Source: Changchengzhania lutea (GTDB lineage Bacteria > Bacteroidota > Bacteroidia > Flavobacteriales > Flavobacteriaceae). From it: 64,000 bases of DNA. The stretch lies in assembly GCF_006974145.1 (NCBI RefSeq), contig NZ_CP039456.1:3224499-3288498 (forward strand). Direction: 5' to 3'. Under the pieces are notes generated by a model. That model saw only the letters and a list, made by a program, of their open reading frames with translations, did no database searches and was not told the DNA's origin. Below, in pieces: positions 38,851-46,963 of this stretch; positions within the stretch are counted from its first letter, which is position 1, and the number at the start of each line of letters is the position of its first letter. The translations under genes and the position numbers were made by a program.

Positions 38851-39189
38851 ATGAGTAAACGTGATGAGTTAATTGCAAAATATGCTTCAGATTTAAAAGA
38901 TAAATTTGGGGTAAATCCAGATATGGATTTGTTGACTAAAGTGGCTATTGGTTGCGGCCCTTCTATTTACAATGCCGATTCTGCTACGGTTTCAAGTTCA
39001 ACTGAATCTGAATTGGTCAGGGTAAAGAATAATTTTTTGATAAATAAATTGGGACTCAAAGACAGTAGCGATTTGGATAAGGCGATTGATAAAGTGATGG
39101 AAACCTACGGAAAATCAAACAGAAATAAATATCGTGTTGTCGTTTATTATATGCTAACTAAACATTTTAAAAAAGAATCTGTTTATTAA
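38851..39189 (+). CDS. DUF2853-family protein
   Basis: 112-aa helical protein, MSKRDELIAKYASDLKDKFG at the start, with the family's DMDLLTKVAIGCGPSIYNADSA (residues 27-48) and a C-terminal NRNKYRVVVYYMLTKHF. No enzymatic residues are obvious. The fold is known only as a small all-alpha domain, and no function has been assigned. It lies alone between menD and a strong terminator; a 100-bp AT-rich spacer separates it from menD. Confidence 0.88.
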   Translation: MSKRDELIAKYASDLKDKFGVNPDMDLLTKVAIGCGPSIYNADSATVSSSTESELVRVKNNFLINKLGLKDSSDLDKAIDKVMETYGKSNRNKYRVVVYYMLTKHFKKESVY

Positions 39190-39210
39190 AAGACCAGAAT
39201 ACATAATATA

Positions 39211-39237
39211 AAAAGCACTACAATTGTGGTGCTTTTT
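39211..39237 (+). terminator. Intrinsic terminator after the DUF2853 gene
   Basis: Stem AAAAGCAC / GTGCTTTT with TACAATTGTG between (itself holding CAATTG), followed by a short T run, 22 bp after the stop codon. Confidence 0.8.
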
Positions 39238-39260
39238 CAGTTTTAAAAAATGAATATGAT

Positions 39261-39268
39261 TACCTTTG
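39261..39268 (+). promoter_or_regulatory. -7 element abutting the CvfB start codon (leaderless mRNA?)
   Basis: TACCTTTG matches TAnnTTTG and ends 4 bp before the ATG at 39273. With the usual spacing the transcript would begin at the start codon itself. Confidence 0.5.
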
Positions 39269-39272
39269 CCGC

Positions 39273-40103
39273 ATGATACATTTAGGGCAAAAAAATACGT
39301 TAGAAATACTTAGGGAATCAGATCATGGGGTCTATTTAATTGATGATGAGGACAATGAAGTGCTATTACCAAATAGATACGTGCCGGATAGTTTTAAGAT
39401 TTATGATAAATTAGAGGTTTTTGTCTATTTAGATAACGAAGAGCGACCTGTAGCGTCTACAGATATGCCGTATATTATGCTCAACGATTTTGCATTGCTC
39501 CGGTGTAATCAAGTTACAGATTATGGCGCTTTTCTTGACTGGGGTTTGGTAAAAGAATTGTTTTGTCCGTTTAAGGAACAGGCATTTAAAATGAAACCCG
39601 GTGGCTGGTATTTGGTGTATTGTTATTTAGATGACAAAACAAATAGGTTAGTGGCCTCTAGTAAAACAAATAGATTTCTAGATAATAGCGAACTCACGGT
39701 CGATCAGTTTGATGAAGTTGAGCTGATAGTATCCCACCCATCAGATATTGGGATGAATGTTATTGTAAATAAAATCCATGCAGGTCTTATTTATAAAGAT
39801 GATATTTTTTCTGATATCAGTGTTGGTGATAAACTAAAAGGCGTAGTAAAAAAGGTGAGACCTGGGAATAAACTGGATATCTCATTAGGCCAAATAGGTT
39901 ATAGAAATATTGAACCCAATGCCGAACGTATTATGCATGAATTGCATGATAACAGTGGCTTCTTAAATCTTACAGATAAAAGTGAGCCGGAAGCTATTAA
40001 AGTACAATTACAAATGAGTAAGAAGAATTTTAAGAAGGCCATAGGAACGCTGTATAAGCAACGTATGATTGAGTTAAAACCTGACGGAATCTATTTAGTC
40101 TAG
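39273..40103 (+). CDS. CvfB-like S1-domain RNA-binding protein
   Basis: 276-aa protein with S1-like domains in tandem and a C-terminal winged helix, as in CvfB of Gram-positives. The first S1-like unit is MIHLGQKNTLEILRESDHGVYLID (residues 1-60). The second is FALLRCNQVTDYGAFLDWGLVKELFCPFKEQ (residues 72-130), and the third covers about residues 150-205 (LIVSHPSDIGMNVIVN...VGDKLKGVVKKVRPGNKLDISL). The C-terminal helix (SKKNFKKAIGTLYKQRMIELKPDGIYLV) is the winged-helix recognition part. Probably a cytosolic RNA-binding regulator. Its stop overlaps the convergent downstream gene by 9 bp. Confidence 0.9.
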   Translation: MIHLGQKNTLEILRESDHGVYLIDDEDNEVLLPNRYVPDSFKIYDKLEVFVYLDNEERPVASTDMPYIMLNDFALLRCNQVTDYGAFLDWGLVKELFCPFKEQAFKMKPGGWYLVYCYLDDKTNRLVASSKTNRFLDNSELTVDQFDEVELIVSHPSDIGMNVIVNKIHAGLIYKDDIFSDISVGDKLKGVVKKVRPGNKLDISLGQIGYRNIEPNAERIMHELHDNSGFLNLTDKSEPEAIKVQLQMSKKNFKKAIGTLYKQRMIELKPDGIYLV

Positions 40104-40535
40104 TGTGACAATTATTTGATCTTTTACCGTATTGTACACGGCATCCATCGCTTCGTATAAATTATCAAAGTTTATTTTTTGTTCCGCTACACAAAAACTA
40201 TTTTCTATCTCAGCACTCATCTTTCCAGCGCTATTATGACCAATAACGGCGTAAGCGCATAAATTCTTTGTGCGGGATTTAAATAAATCAATATCCATAA
40301 GTTTTACCGAATAGGCATTGATGCGATTCGTAATAACACCAAACGGTCTAGAGAGACCAAAGTAATTAATAAGCTCAAGAAAAAAATCTTCAGAACTAGA
40401 AATATCAATGTGGACACCTTCCTTAAATTCAATCACCGCAATGTGATTAAAAAAGTAGATGCTACCTAGTTCTTTGTCTACCGATTTTAAGATGTGATCG
40501 GATAAATTGGATTCAATAATTCTCATATAAGGCAT
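40095..40535 (-). CDS. Hypothetical protein, possible STAS/SpoIIAA-like fold
   Basis: 146-aa cytosolic protein (start ATG at 40535; a second ATG four codons later is possible). A pattern of IYFFNHIAVIEFKEGVHIDISSSEDFFLELINYFG followed by RPFGVITNRINAYSVKLMDID and CAYAVIGHN resembles the beta-alpha order of STAS/SEC14-like small proteins common in Flavobacteriaceae, but no diagnostic motif is present. It is single-gene and convergent with the CvfB gene. Function unknown. Confidence 0.8.
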   Translation of the reverse strand: MPYMRIIESNLSDHILKSVDKELGSIYFFNHIAVIEFKEGVHIDISSSEDFFLELINYFGLSRPFGVITNRINAYSVKLMDIDLFKSRTKNLCAYAVIGHNSAGKMSAEIENSFCVAEQKINFDNLYEAMDAVYNTVKDQIIVTLD

Positions 40536-40868
40536 TTATGCACAACCATAATTAAATGGTTTAGGTTTGGGGGGCTCGCTTTTAATTTTGAATATTATAA
40601 AAAACGACTGCAAATATAATATGCATGCATACTATTTTTACAGGTGAATATAAAATTGAAGAATTTTTATATAATTCGTGAAAATTTTAAGAATATTACA
40701 AATTTGAAAAAGTTTAATGCGTGCTAATCTTAATAAATGATTTAATGGAAGACTAATATTTAGGAGTCACATAGATGGCGGAATAGAAAAGTGATAGAAA
40801 CGGATTACACGAAAACGCAGATTCCAGCTTTTAAGCTATGATAGCTAGCAAATTTCATGTTATGGTTG
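40536..40868. other. Gene-free stretch
   Basis: About 330 bp of AT-rich DNA with stops in all frames. It contains a G-run (GGGGGG near 40569-40576), the palindrome ATGCATGCAT (40621-40630), also seen at 31000 in the nitronate monooxygenase promoter, and no recognisable gene or terminator. Confidence 0.5.
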
Positions 40869-42002
40869 TTAGTTTAAAAGTTCAGCAACTTTATTTTCTA
40901 AAGCCTCTCCTCTTAAATTTTTTGCGATAATTTTACCTTCTGTATTCAGAATGAAAGTAGCCGGTATTCCAGTAACATTATACATTTTTGCAATAGGGTC
41001 ATTCCAGTGCTCTAGGTTGGAAATGTGATGCCATGTTAATTTATCCTTTTCAATAGCATCTATCCAACGGTCTCTGTGGCCATTTCTATCTAAAGAAACG
41101 CCAATAATTTCAAGCCCTTTATCATGATATTTATTATACATTTTTACCACATTAGGGTTCTCTCTCCTACAAGGGCCACACCAAGATGCCCAAAAATCTA
41201 TAATAGTAACTTTGCCTTTAATATCATTTAAAGACAATCTATTTCCTTCTGGTGTGAATGCTTCAAAGTTTGGGGCTATTTTACCTATTTGAGTAGCAGC
41301 TTGCTGTGTTTTCAATTTCTTTTGAGTGACTATGTAATTGTTAATCTTTTTTCCGTAGGAAGACGCTTTTATAGTGGCGTCTAACTTTTCATAATTGGCT
41401 TCAATACTTTTTAATGAATCGGGTCGCGTTTTTATGATATCTATAAGTAGAATTGCTGCCAAATAAGAATCTTGATCTTCTTGAATAAAATTGATGGTAT
41501 GATTAAAAATGGCTTTGTTCATGTTCTTAATATCGGTATCTAAAGCTTGTAATGTTAAAGTATCATTGTTGCTATATGCTTCGCGTTGTTTCCTCACAAT
41601 ATCCGATATTTCATTACCAAGTTCTTTACGCTCATCAAGAAATTTTGTAAAGGTTTCATTGTTTTTTGTTCCCTGAATTTTTGAGGCTTGCAGGGTATCT
41701 TTATTCACCTCTATGCTAATTTCACCATGTTCGACTATTAAGGGTAAACCACCGTTTATTCCATTAATAAATAAAAATTCCAAGGAAGGTTCATTTCTAA
41801 TCCCGCTAAATGTAAACCTTTCTTTCATTACGATAGCAGTATCCTTTGCAACCATCAAACCTTTTTCATTAGTAGCTTTTAGATACGCTCTTATTCCGTT
41901 ATGAATTCCAGGTGCATTGGCCTCAATGGTATACGAATCGTATGTCTTTTCTTGACAAGACAAAACGAGTAAAATGCATAGGAAAGCTAAAAGGTTTTTC
42001 AT
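40869..42002 (-). CDS. TlpA-like thioredoxin lipoprotein with DUF4369 domain
   Basis: 377 aa. The signal peptide ends in a lipobox (AFLCILLVLSCQEK, Cys16), so the protein is probably anchored in the outer or inner membrane facing the periplasm. An N-terminal DUF4369-type beta domain (residues 20-130) and a helical linker lead to an AhpC-TSA/TlpA thioredoxin domain (residues 240-377), with IIDFWASWCGPCRRENPNVVKMY holding the CGPC redox site near residue 275 and GIPATFILN as the cis-proline loop. Such proteins keep periplasmic or outer-membrane thiols reduced, often for cytochrome maturation. Confidence 0.92.
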   Translation of the reverse strand: MKNLLAFLCILLVLSCQEKTYDSYTIEANAPGIHNGIRAYLKATNEKGLMVAKDTAIVMKERFTFSGIRNEPSLEFLFINGINGGLPLIVEHGEISIEVNKDTLQASKIQGTKNNETFTKFLDERKELGNEISDIVRKQREAYSNNDTLTLQALDTDIKNMNKAIFNHTINFIQEDQDSYLAAILLIDIIKTRPDSLKSIEANYEKLDATIKASSYGKKINNYIVTQKKLKTQQAATQIGKIAPNFEAFTPEGNRLSLNDIKGKVTIIDFWASWCGPCRRENPNVVKMYNKYHDKGLEIIGVSLDRNGHRDRWIDAIEKDKLTWHHISNLEHWNDPIAKMYNVTGIPATFILNTEGKIIAKNLRGEALENKVAELLN

Positions 42003-42075
42003 TTCTTAATTTTTTATCAAATATAAATATTTCTTGTTTATACAGCTAAGGCATCTTTAGACATTTCAATTTTAG

Positions 42076-42083
42076 TATTTTTG
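42076..42083 (+). promoter_or_regulatory. -7 element abutting the mnmE start codon (leaderless mRNA?)
   Basis: TATTTTTG matches TAnnTTTG and ends 4 bp before the ATG at 42088, the same arrangement as at 39261. The start is supported by protein homology (IIALATPSGAGAIAVIRLSG). Confidence 0.5.
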
Positions 42084-42087
42084 CTTC

Positions 42088-43497
42088 ATGATATATGATA
42101 ATACTATAATTGCATTAGCAACACCTTCTGGAGCCGGTGCTATTGCTGTAATAAGGCTATCTGGAAAGCAAGCCATTTTATTTGCTGAAAACCATTTTAA
42201 GTCTGTTTCTGGAAAAGTATTGAAAGAACAGAAAACGCATACGATTCATTTAGGACATATTATAGATAAAAACAGAACGATTGATGAAGTTTTGGTATCG
42301 CTGTTTAAAAACCCAAATTCTTATACAGGGGAAGATGTCGTTGAAATTTCGTGTCATGGCTCTAATTATATTCAGCAAGAAATCATTCAGATGTTTTTAA
42401 GAGAAGGATGTCGTATGGCAACGGCAGGAGAATTTACGTTGCGCGCATTTTTAAATGGCAAATTAGATTTGTCGCAAGCAGAAGCAGTTGCCGATTTGAT
42501 ATCCAGTGATAACGCAGCGTCTCATCAAATTGCTATACAACAGATGCGCGGTGGTTTTTCATCTGAAATTGCTAAGCTTCGCGAAGAGCTTTTAAATTTC
42601 GCCTCCTTAATTGAATTGGAACTTGACTTTGCAGAAGAGGATGTTGAGTTTGCCGATAGAACACAATTTAAGGAATTGGTAGACCGTATTATTTTTGTTT
42701 TGAAACGTCTTATTGACTCTTTCGCGGTTGGTAATGTGATAAAAAATGGTATCCCTGTGGCTATTGTTGGAGAGCCAAACGTTGGTAAATCAACCTTGTT
42801 AAATGCCCTTTTAAATGAAGATCGCGCCATTGTTTCAGAAATTGCTGGTACAACACGAGATACTATTGAAGATGAAATTTCTATAGGCGGCATTGGGTTT
42901 CGTTTTATAGATACGGCGGGCATTCGTGACACTATTGATGTTGTTGAAAGCATCGGTATAAAAAAAACGTTTGAAAAAATAGATCAGGCTCAAGTGGTGG
43001 TTTATATTAGCCCCCTAACCCCCGAAGGGGGAATTGCTCATGGCACGCTAATCGAAATTGAAAAAATTAAAAATAAATATCCTCTTAAAAATCTTATTGT
43101 AGTTTTCAATAAAATCGATATGTTTTCTAATGAAAAGATTGCAAATATTCAATCGTCAATCGTCAATCGTCAATCGTCAATCGAAAACATACAATTTATT
43201 TCTGCCAAAACGGGTCAAGGCATGGTAGAATTTAAAAATATGTTGCTTGATTTTGTAAACACAGGTGCTTTGCGAAATAACGATACCATAGTGACTAATT
43301 CGAGACATTATGACTCTTTAATAAAAGCTCTTCAAGAAGTGGACAAAGTTAAGTTTGGTCTCGAATCAAACCTTTCAGGAGATTTATTAGCCATCGATAT
43401 TCGTCAAGCTTTATACCATTTCGGTGAAATTACAGGAGAAATTACTAATGATGATCTTTTAGGAAACATTTTTGCTAATTTTTGTATTGGAAAGTAA
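42088..43497 (+). CDS. mnmE: tRNA uridine-5-carboxymethylaminomethyl(34) synthesis GTPase
   Basis: With MnmG it modifies the wobble uridine of several tRNAs. It is 469 aa. The N-terminal folate-binding domain starts IIALATPSGAGAIAVIRLSG. The GTPase domain has G1 GEPNVGKST (about residue 229), G2 TTRDT, G3 DTAGIRD (about residue 288) and G4 NKID. The C-terminal helical domain ends in the catalytic FCIGK. Between G3 and G4 it carries a GC-rich palindrome coding for SPLTPEGG, and just after G4 a 7-bp tandem repeat coding for SSIVNRQSSI. Both look like insertions that kept the frame. The last 18 bp recur at 46964 and act as a candidate attachment site. Confidence 0.98.
   Translation: MIYDNTIIALATPSGAGAIAVIRLSGKQAILFAENHFKSVSGKVLKEQKTHTIHLGHIIDKNRTIDEVLVSLFKNPNSYTGEDVVEISCHGSNYIQQEIIQMFLREGCRMATAGEFTLRAFLNGKLDLSQAEAVADLISSDNAASHQIAIQQMRGGFSSEIAKLREELLNFASLIELELDFAEEDVEFADRTQFKELVDRIIFVLKRLIDSFAVGNVIKNGIPVAIVGEPNVGKSTLLNALLNEDRAIVSEIAGTTRDTIEDEISIGGIGFRFIDTAGIRDTIDVVESIGIKKTFEKIDQAQVVVYISPLTPEGGIAHGTLIEIEKIKNKYPLKNLIVVFNKIDMFSNEKIANIQSSIVNRQSSIENIQFISAKTGQGMVEFKNMLLDFVNTGALRNNDTIVTNSRHYDSLIKALQEVDKVKFGLESNLSGDLLAIDIRQALYHFGEITGEITNDDLLGNIFANFCIGK
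43011..43031 (+). repeat. GC-rich palindromic repeat inside mnmE
   Basis: A 21-bp unit made of CCCCCTAA followed by the hairpin CCCCC-gaa-GGGGG. Its composition is unlike the AT-rich gene around it. I recall this type of unit as a common intergenic repeat in Flavobacteriaceae. Here it lies in frame in the G domain and codes for the SPLTPEGG region. Confidence 0.7.
43150..43183 (+). repeat. 7-bp tandem repeat (CAATCGT, about 4.9 units) inside mnmE
   Basis: Four full copies of CAATCGT plus CAATCG. Because the unit is 7 bp, loss or gain of one copy would shift the frame and truncate MnmE; a change of three copies keeps the frame. Confidence 0.85.
43480..43497 (+). mobile_element. Candidate attachment site (left), 3' end of mnmE
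   Basis: TTTTGTATTGGAAAGTAA codes for FCIGK-stop. It pairs with TATTGCATCGGGAAGTAA at 46964-46981 (14 of 18 equal). The last 18 bp of mnmE (thdF) are the well-known integration site of SGI1-type elements. Confidence 0.7.
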
Positions 43498-43924
43498 ATA
43501 AATAGTCATTTTATTTGATATCATTTAATTCGTTTTGATATTAAATTACTGATAATCAGATTTATAAAAAAACACATATTTTCCTTCTCTTTCTTTTGTA
43601 AGTTTATTATTTCGTAATTTTTACACCATTTTCACATCTTTTTTCTTAAATTTTAAAAAGGTGTAAAAATTACACCTCGTTTTTGGTAATTTCGCCAAAA
43701 ATGTCACTTAGAGACATTATAGGACTTCTTAAGACTACTTAGAACCACTTAAAAATTCTTAACTCTCTTTAATTTCAATTCCAATGAGTAGTAATATTCA
43801 TACACTATGTTATTTACATAAATTATTTGTTTTAATATTGATGGTCTCTACATTAAATGTGCAAAAGATGATTTTTTCATTTTAACAGTAATTTTTTAAA
43901 TAAAAAAACTATCTTTACCATTCG
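43498..43924. other. Island left end, non-coding
   Basis: About 430 bp without a gene. It contains a perfect 14-bp inverted pair GTAATTTTTACACC (43614-43627) / GGTGTAAAAATTAC (43660-43673) and a nested palindrome GGTGTAA-aaa-TTACACC (43660-43676). Then follow three CTTA-rich near-repeats (CACTTAGAGAC, GACTACTTAGAACCACTTA, 43706-43750). A TATCTTTA -7-like box at 43910-43917 precedes abiEi. Confidence 0.6.
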
Positions 43925-43963
43925 TGTAACAATAGACCCTATTTTTTAGGGTTTATTGCAACA
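43925..43963 (+). promoter_or_regulatory. Long palindromic operator upstream of abiEi
   Basis: Two 17-bp arms (43925-43941 TGTAACAATAGACCCTA and 43947-43963 TAGGGTTTATTGCAACA) are inverted repeats matching at 14 of 17 positions across a 5-bp spacer. They lie between a -7-like box (43910) and the abiEi ATG (43973). AbiEi antitoxins are known to bind inverted repeats and repress their own operon, and this position fits that. Confidence 0.75.
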
Positions 43964-43972
43964 TAAAAGGTA

Positions 43973-44770
43973 ATGGCAAAAAGCACATACATATCAGAGA
44001 ATTTAAACGAAGCCCAAATAGACTTATTAAAATATTTGGAGGATTATGAAATCCTTTATTTTAATTTGAAGGAGTTGGAGTTGCCAAAAAACCTAATCAG
44101 CAATGTCAATGAGTTAGTAGAAAACCTTTATCAAAAAGGTTTGCTAAACCGTATAGAGCGAGGGGTATATGCTAAACCCAATTATAACAATGTAAATGTG
44201 CTGGCAACTTATATAAGCTCTAATAGCACAATTGCTTATTGGTCAGCGTTACATCATCATGGTTTAACAGAACGTTTTCCTAATATAGTGTTTGTGAAAA
44301 CTACACAGAGAAAAAGAGACACACAAATATTGGGTTCTACGGTAAAATTTGTTACTGTAAAAGAAAATAAAAATATAGGAGCGATTCAAGAAGGGTATGG
44401 AGACGATAGTTTTACGATAACCGATATAGAAATGACCTTGGTAGATTGCTTAGATCAACCCCGTTATGCTGGTGATTTTACCGATGTAATAAAAGCCTTT
44501 GCTAATGCAAAATTAACCAACAACAAATTAATAGAATATACTAAGACTTATGATAATATAGCCCTAACAAAGCGTGTAGGGTATTTAGCAACATTATTTC
44601 ATGAAGATAAACTGCAAAGCTTTATTAATTATGCCAAATCACAAGTAAACAAAAGATACAGTTTAATAGATGCTGGTGGTTTACAGCAAGGAGAATTTAT
44701 AAGTGAATGGAAACTGCGATTAAACATCAGTAAAGAAAACCTATTACAAATGGCACAAACCGAGTATTAA
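43973..44770 (+). CDS. abiEi: Type IV toxin-antitoxin antitoxin AbiEi
   Basis: 265-aa antitoxin and autorepressor. The N-terminal winged helix (residues 10-65) has LYQKGLLNRIERGVYAKPNYN, the typical AbiEi segment. The central part has STIAYWSALHHHGLTERFPNIVFVKT, and FTITDIEMTLVDCLDQPRYAGDFTDVIKAF is the conserved core of the C-terminal antitoxin domain. Its stop codon abuts the abiEii ATG directly (TAA-ATG), so they are one operon. In type IV systems the antitoxin counteracts the toxin's effect rather than binding it. Confidence 0.93.
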   Translation: MAKSTYISENLNEAQIDLLKYLEDYEILYFNLKELELPKNLISNVNELVENLYQKGLLNRIERGVYAKPNYNNVNVLATYISSNSTIAYWSALHHHGLTERFPNIVFVKTTQRKRDTQILGSTVKFVTVKENKNIGAIQEGYGDDSFTITDIEMTLVDCLDQPRYAGDFTDVIKAFANAKLTNNKLIEYTKTYDNIALTKRVGYLATLFHEDKLQSFINYAKSQVNKRYSLIDAGGLQQGEFISEWKLRLNISKENLLQMAQTEY

Positions 44771-45634
44771 ATGATTTTACAAAGAGAGATTATACAAAAA
44801 GCCCAAGAATGGAAAGTGCCCCCCGATACGGTAGATAAAGATTATGTTTTGGGGCATTTTCTATCGGTGTTTGTAGCTCATTATAAGGATGAGTTAGTAT
44901 TTAAAGGCGGAACCTGTTTACGAAAATGCTATATAGAAAACTACCGATTTTCAGAAGATTTGGATTTCACAGCTTTAGATAAAAACTTTGTATTAGAGCA
45001 AAAAATGCTGCAAAGTATAGCTAAAATTACTGAAGAAGGAACAGGGATTCAATTTAGCGTCGATAAAATCAAACCCTTGAAGTTTCAAGATGAACCTAAA
45101 GGCTTTCAGGTTTACATAAAATACTGGGGAGCTAACCATTCCAAAAACCAACGACCATTACCGTCTAACCGTTGGCATACTAAAATAAAACTGGAAGTGA
45201 GCACTGACGAGGTTATGTTGTTAGATACTGAATCGTTGTCTATTATGCATCCGTATTCCGATGTCTTAACAGGAGAAAAGCAAAGTAGATGTTATAGCAT
45301 TAATGAAGTTGTTTCAGAAAAATTAAGAGCATTAAAACAACGTTCTTATACTGCGCCTAGGGATTTTTATGACCTATTCCATTTAACGCAAAAATTTTCT
45401 AAAAAAGATTGGGAAATAGTGATTCCCATCTTTCTTAAAAAAATGGAACATAAAAATTTGGAGTACAAATCACCTGAGGATTTAATTGACGATTCTAAAA
45501 TAACAAACGTCAAACGTGCTTGGAAAACCAGTGTAGCTCATCAAATTAAAGAAGGACATCAACCTGATGGAGATGAAATCATTGTAATAGTAACACAACG
45601 TATTAAAACGTATTTACCTAATCTCAAAAAATAA
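44771..45634 (+). CDS. abiEii: Type IV toxin AbiEii (nucleotidyltransferase)
   Basis: 287-aa nucleotidyltransferase-fold toxin. The signature VFKGGTCLRKCYIENYRFSEDLDFTA (about residues 37-62) contains the G-G/S and the D-x-D catalytic acids (EDLDF). Further segments are KIKLEVSTDEVML, CYSINEVVSEKLRALKQRSYTAPRDFYDLFHL, the conserved lysine/arginine region of the family. AbiE systems abort phage infection and stabilise mobile elements; related toxins transfer nucleotides to tRNA. It is full length with all visible motifs, so probably active. Confidence 0.93.
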   Translation: MILQREIIQKAQEWKVPPDTVDKDYVLGHFLSVFVAHYKDELVFKGGTCLRKCYIENYRFSEDLDFTALDKNFVLEQKMLQSIAKITEEGTGIQFSVDKIKPLKFQDEPKGFQVYIKYWGANHSKNQRPLPSNRWHTKIKLEVSTDEVMLLDTESLSIMHPYSDVLTGEKQSRCYSINEVVSEKLRALKQRSYTAPRDFYDLFHLTQKFSKKDWEIVIPIFLKKMEHKNLEYKSPEDLIDDSKITNVKRAWKTSVAHQIKEGHQPDGDEIIVIVTQRIKTYLPNLKK

Positions 45635-45729
45635 AAATTAAGTTTTTGGAAGTATGAACGCATCCCAAATATTCAGGTGCTTAAAATAAACACAATGTAA
45701 ATTGCTTAACGGTATAATTTTATGACTAT

Positions 45730-46482
45730 ATGAAAATTCAAATTTGCTCAGATTTACATTTGGAATTTTCTAAAAATAGAGAATGGCTAAAACATAATCC
45801 GTTGGTGCCAAAGGGTGAGATCTTAATTATCGCAGGCGACACTTTTTATCTAGAAAGAGATTATTCTAAATTAGACTTCATAAATAAAATTTCTGAAGAT
45901 TTTGAATACGTTTATTTAATACCAGGCAATCATGAATATTATGGTGGATATGATGCAGCAACAGCTTTATTTTCAAAACAAATAGAAATTAAAAAAAATG
46001 TACATATGTTAAACAATACATCTGTACAAATTGGTGATGTTAACTTTATATTTTCAACACTTTGGTCTAAAATAGAGAAGAATATTAATGAAATAAAATG
46101 GGGAATGAACGATTTTAGATTAATCAAGTTTGAAGAGGAACGATTCACCATTAATGATTATAATATGATTCATAATAAAGCCTTTGATTTTATATCAAAT
46201 GAAATAAAAAAAGAAGGAAAAAAAGTTGTTATTACCCATCATTTACCAAGTGACCATTGTAATGTTGATGAATTTAAAGGTAGTGATCTCAATGAAGCAT
46301 TTTGTGTTGAAAAAACAGAATTTATCTTAAATAGTGATGTTGATTATTGGATTTATGGTCATTCGCATAGAAATAAAGACGATTTTAAAATTGGAAATAC
46401 TAATATGATAACGAATCAATTTGGTTATGCGGAATGGGGTGAACACAAAACATTTGATTATGAGAAAATTATTGAAATTTAA
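45730..46482 (+). CDS. Calcineurin-like metallophosphoesterase
   Basis: 250-aa cytosolic phosphoesterase. Metal-ligand motifs in order are DLHLEF (residues 8-13), GDTFYLERD (about residue 38), PGNHEYYGGYD (about residue 68), THHLPSDH (about residue 173) and GHSHRNKD (about residue 212). The substrate could be a nucleotide, nucleic acid or protein. It is the last gene of the island, 95 bp after abiEii on the same strand. A role in phage defence is a possibility from context only. Confidence 0.9.
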   Translation: MKIQICSDLHLEFSKNREWLKHNPLVPKGEILIIAGDTFYLERDYSKLDFINKISEDFEYVYLIPGNHEYYGGYDAATALFSKQIEIKKNVHMLNNTSVQIGDVNFIFSTLWSKIEKNINEIKWGMNDFRLIKFEEERFTINDYNMIHNKAFDFISNEIKKEGKKVVITHHLPSDHCNVDEFKGSDLNEAFCVEKTEFILNSDVDYWIYGHSHRNKDDFKIGNTNMITNQFGYAEWGEHKTFDYEKIIEI

Positions 46483-46963
46483 TTGTGAAATGTAGTGTTA
46501 TAGAAATAAACTAATAGGTGTAAATGATTTATTAAAATATTTGTGCCATTAAAATTATTATATAGAACCGTACCATTCATTTGGGCCTATTTTAAATGTC
46601 AAGTATTTTGAGCAAAAAAGTTGACATGTGTTAAAAGGAACGTATAATAATGAATTTGGATATTTGGTGTATAGACAATTACCTATAGAGGATGATGTGT
46701 TAAGCTTACCTAAAAAAAATAAGAGTAAGTTTTATATTAAGCTATTCACGTAAGAGAATATTCTTCATGTGTTAAGTAAAAAAAAGGCTTGTTGTCAACT
46801 GCAGTAAAGCTTCGAGGAAGTTACCAGATTTTGGTAATAATCTCGCGTTTTTAGTAAAAATATTTTTAGCGTAGATATCATAATAATACCAAAGGAAAAC
46901 ATAGTATTACACCATATTTACACCTCGATGGCTCAAAGGGACTGCCTTCAAAGGATTGTTACT
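46483..46963. other. Island right end with a short ORF remnant
   Basis: Without a complete gene. A frame at 46625-46753 reads NNEFGYLVYRQLPIEDDVLSLP and ends KSKFYIKLFT-stop with no start codon, apparently the C-terminal end of a lost gene I cannot identify. The words GACATGTGTTAA (46623) and TTCATGTGTTAA (46767) recur. Two TTACACC words sit at 46907 and 46918, just before the right attachment-site copy. Confidence 0.5.
46625..46753 (+). pseudogene. C-terminal remnant of an unidentified gene
   Basis: 42 codons open from just after a stop at 46622 to a TAA at 46751, reading HVLKGTYNNEFGYLVYRQLP and on to KSKFYIKLFT. No start codon is available. Composition is protein-like, but the family is not recognised. 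Confidence 0.35.

Noticed and set aside
43150-43183. CRISPR-like short repeats
   Set aside because: The units are 7 bp in direct tandem with no spacers and lie inside the mnmE frame.
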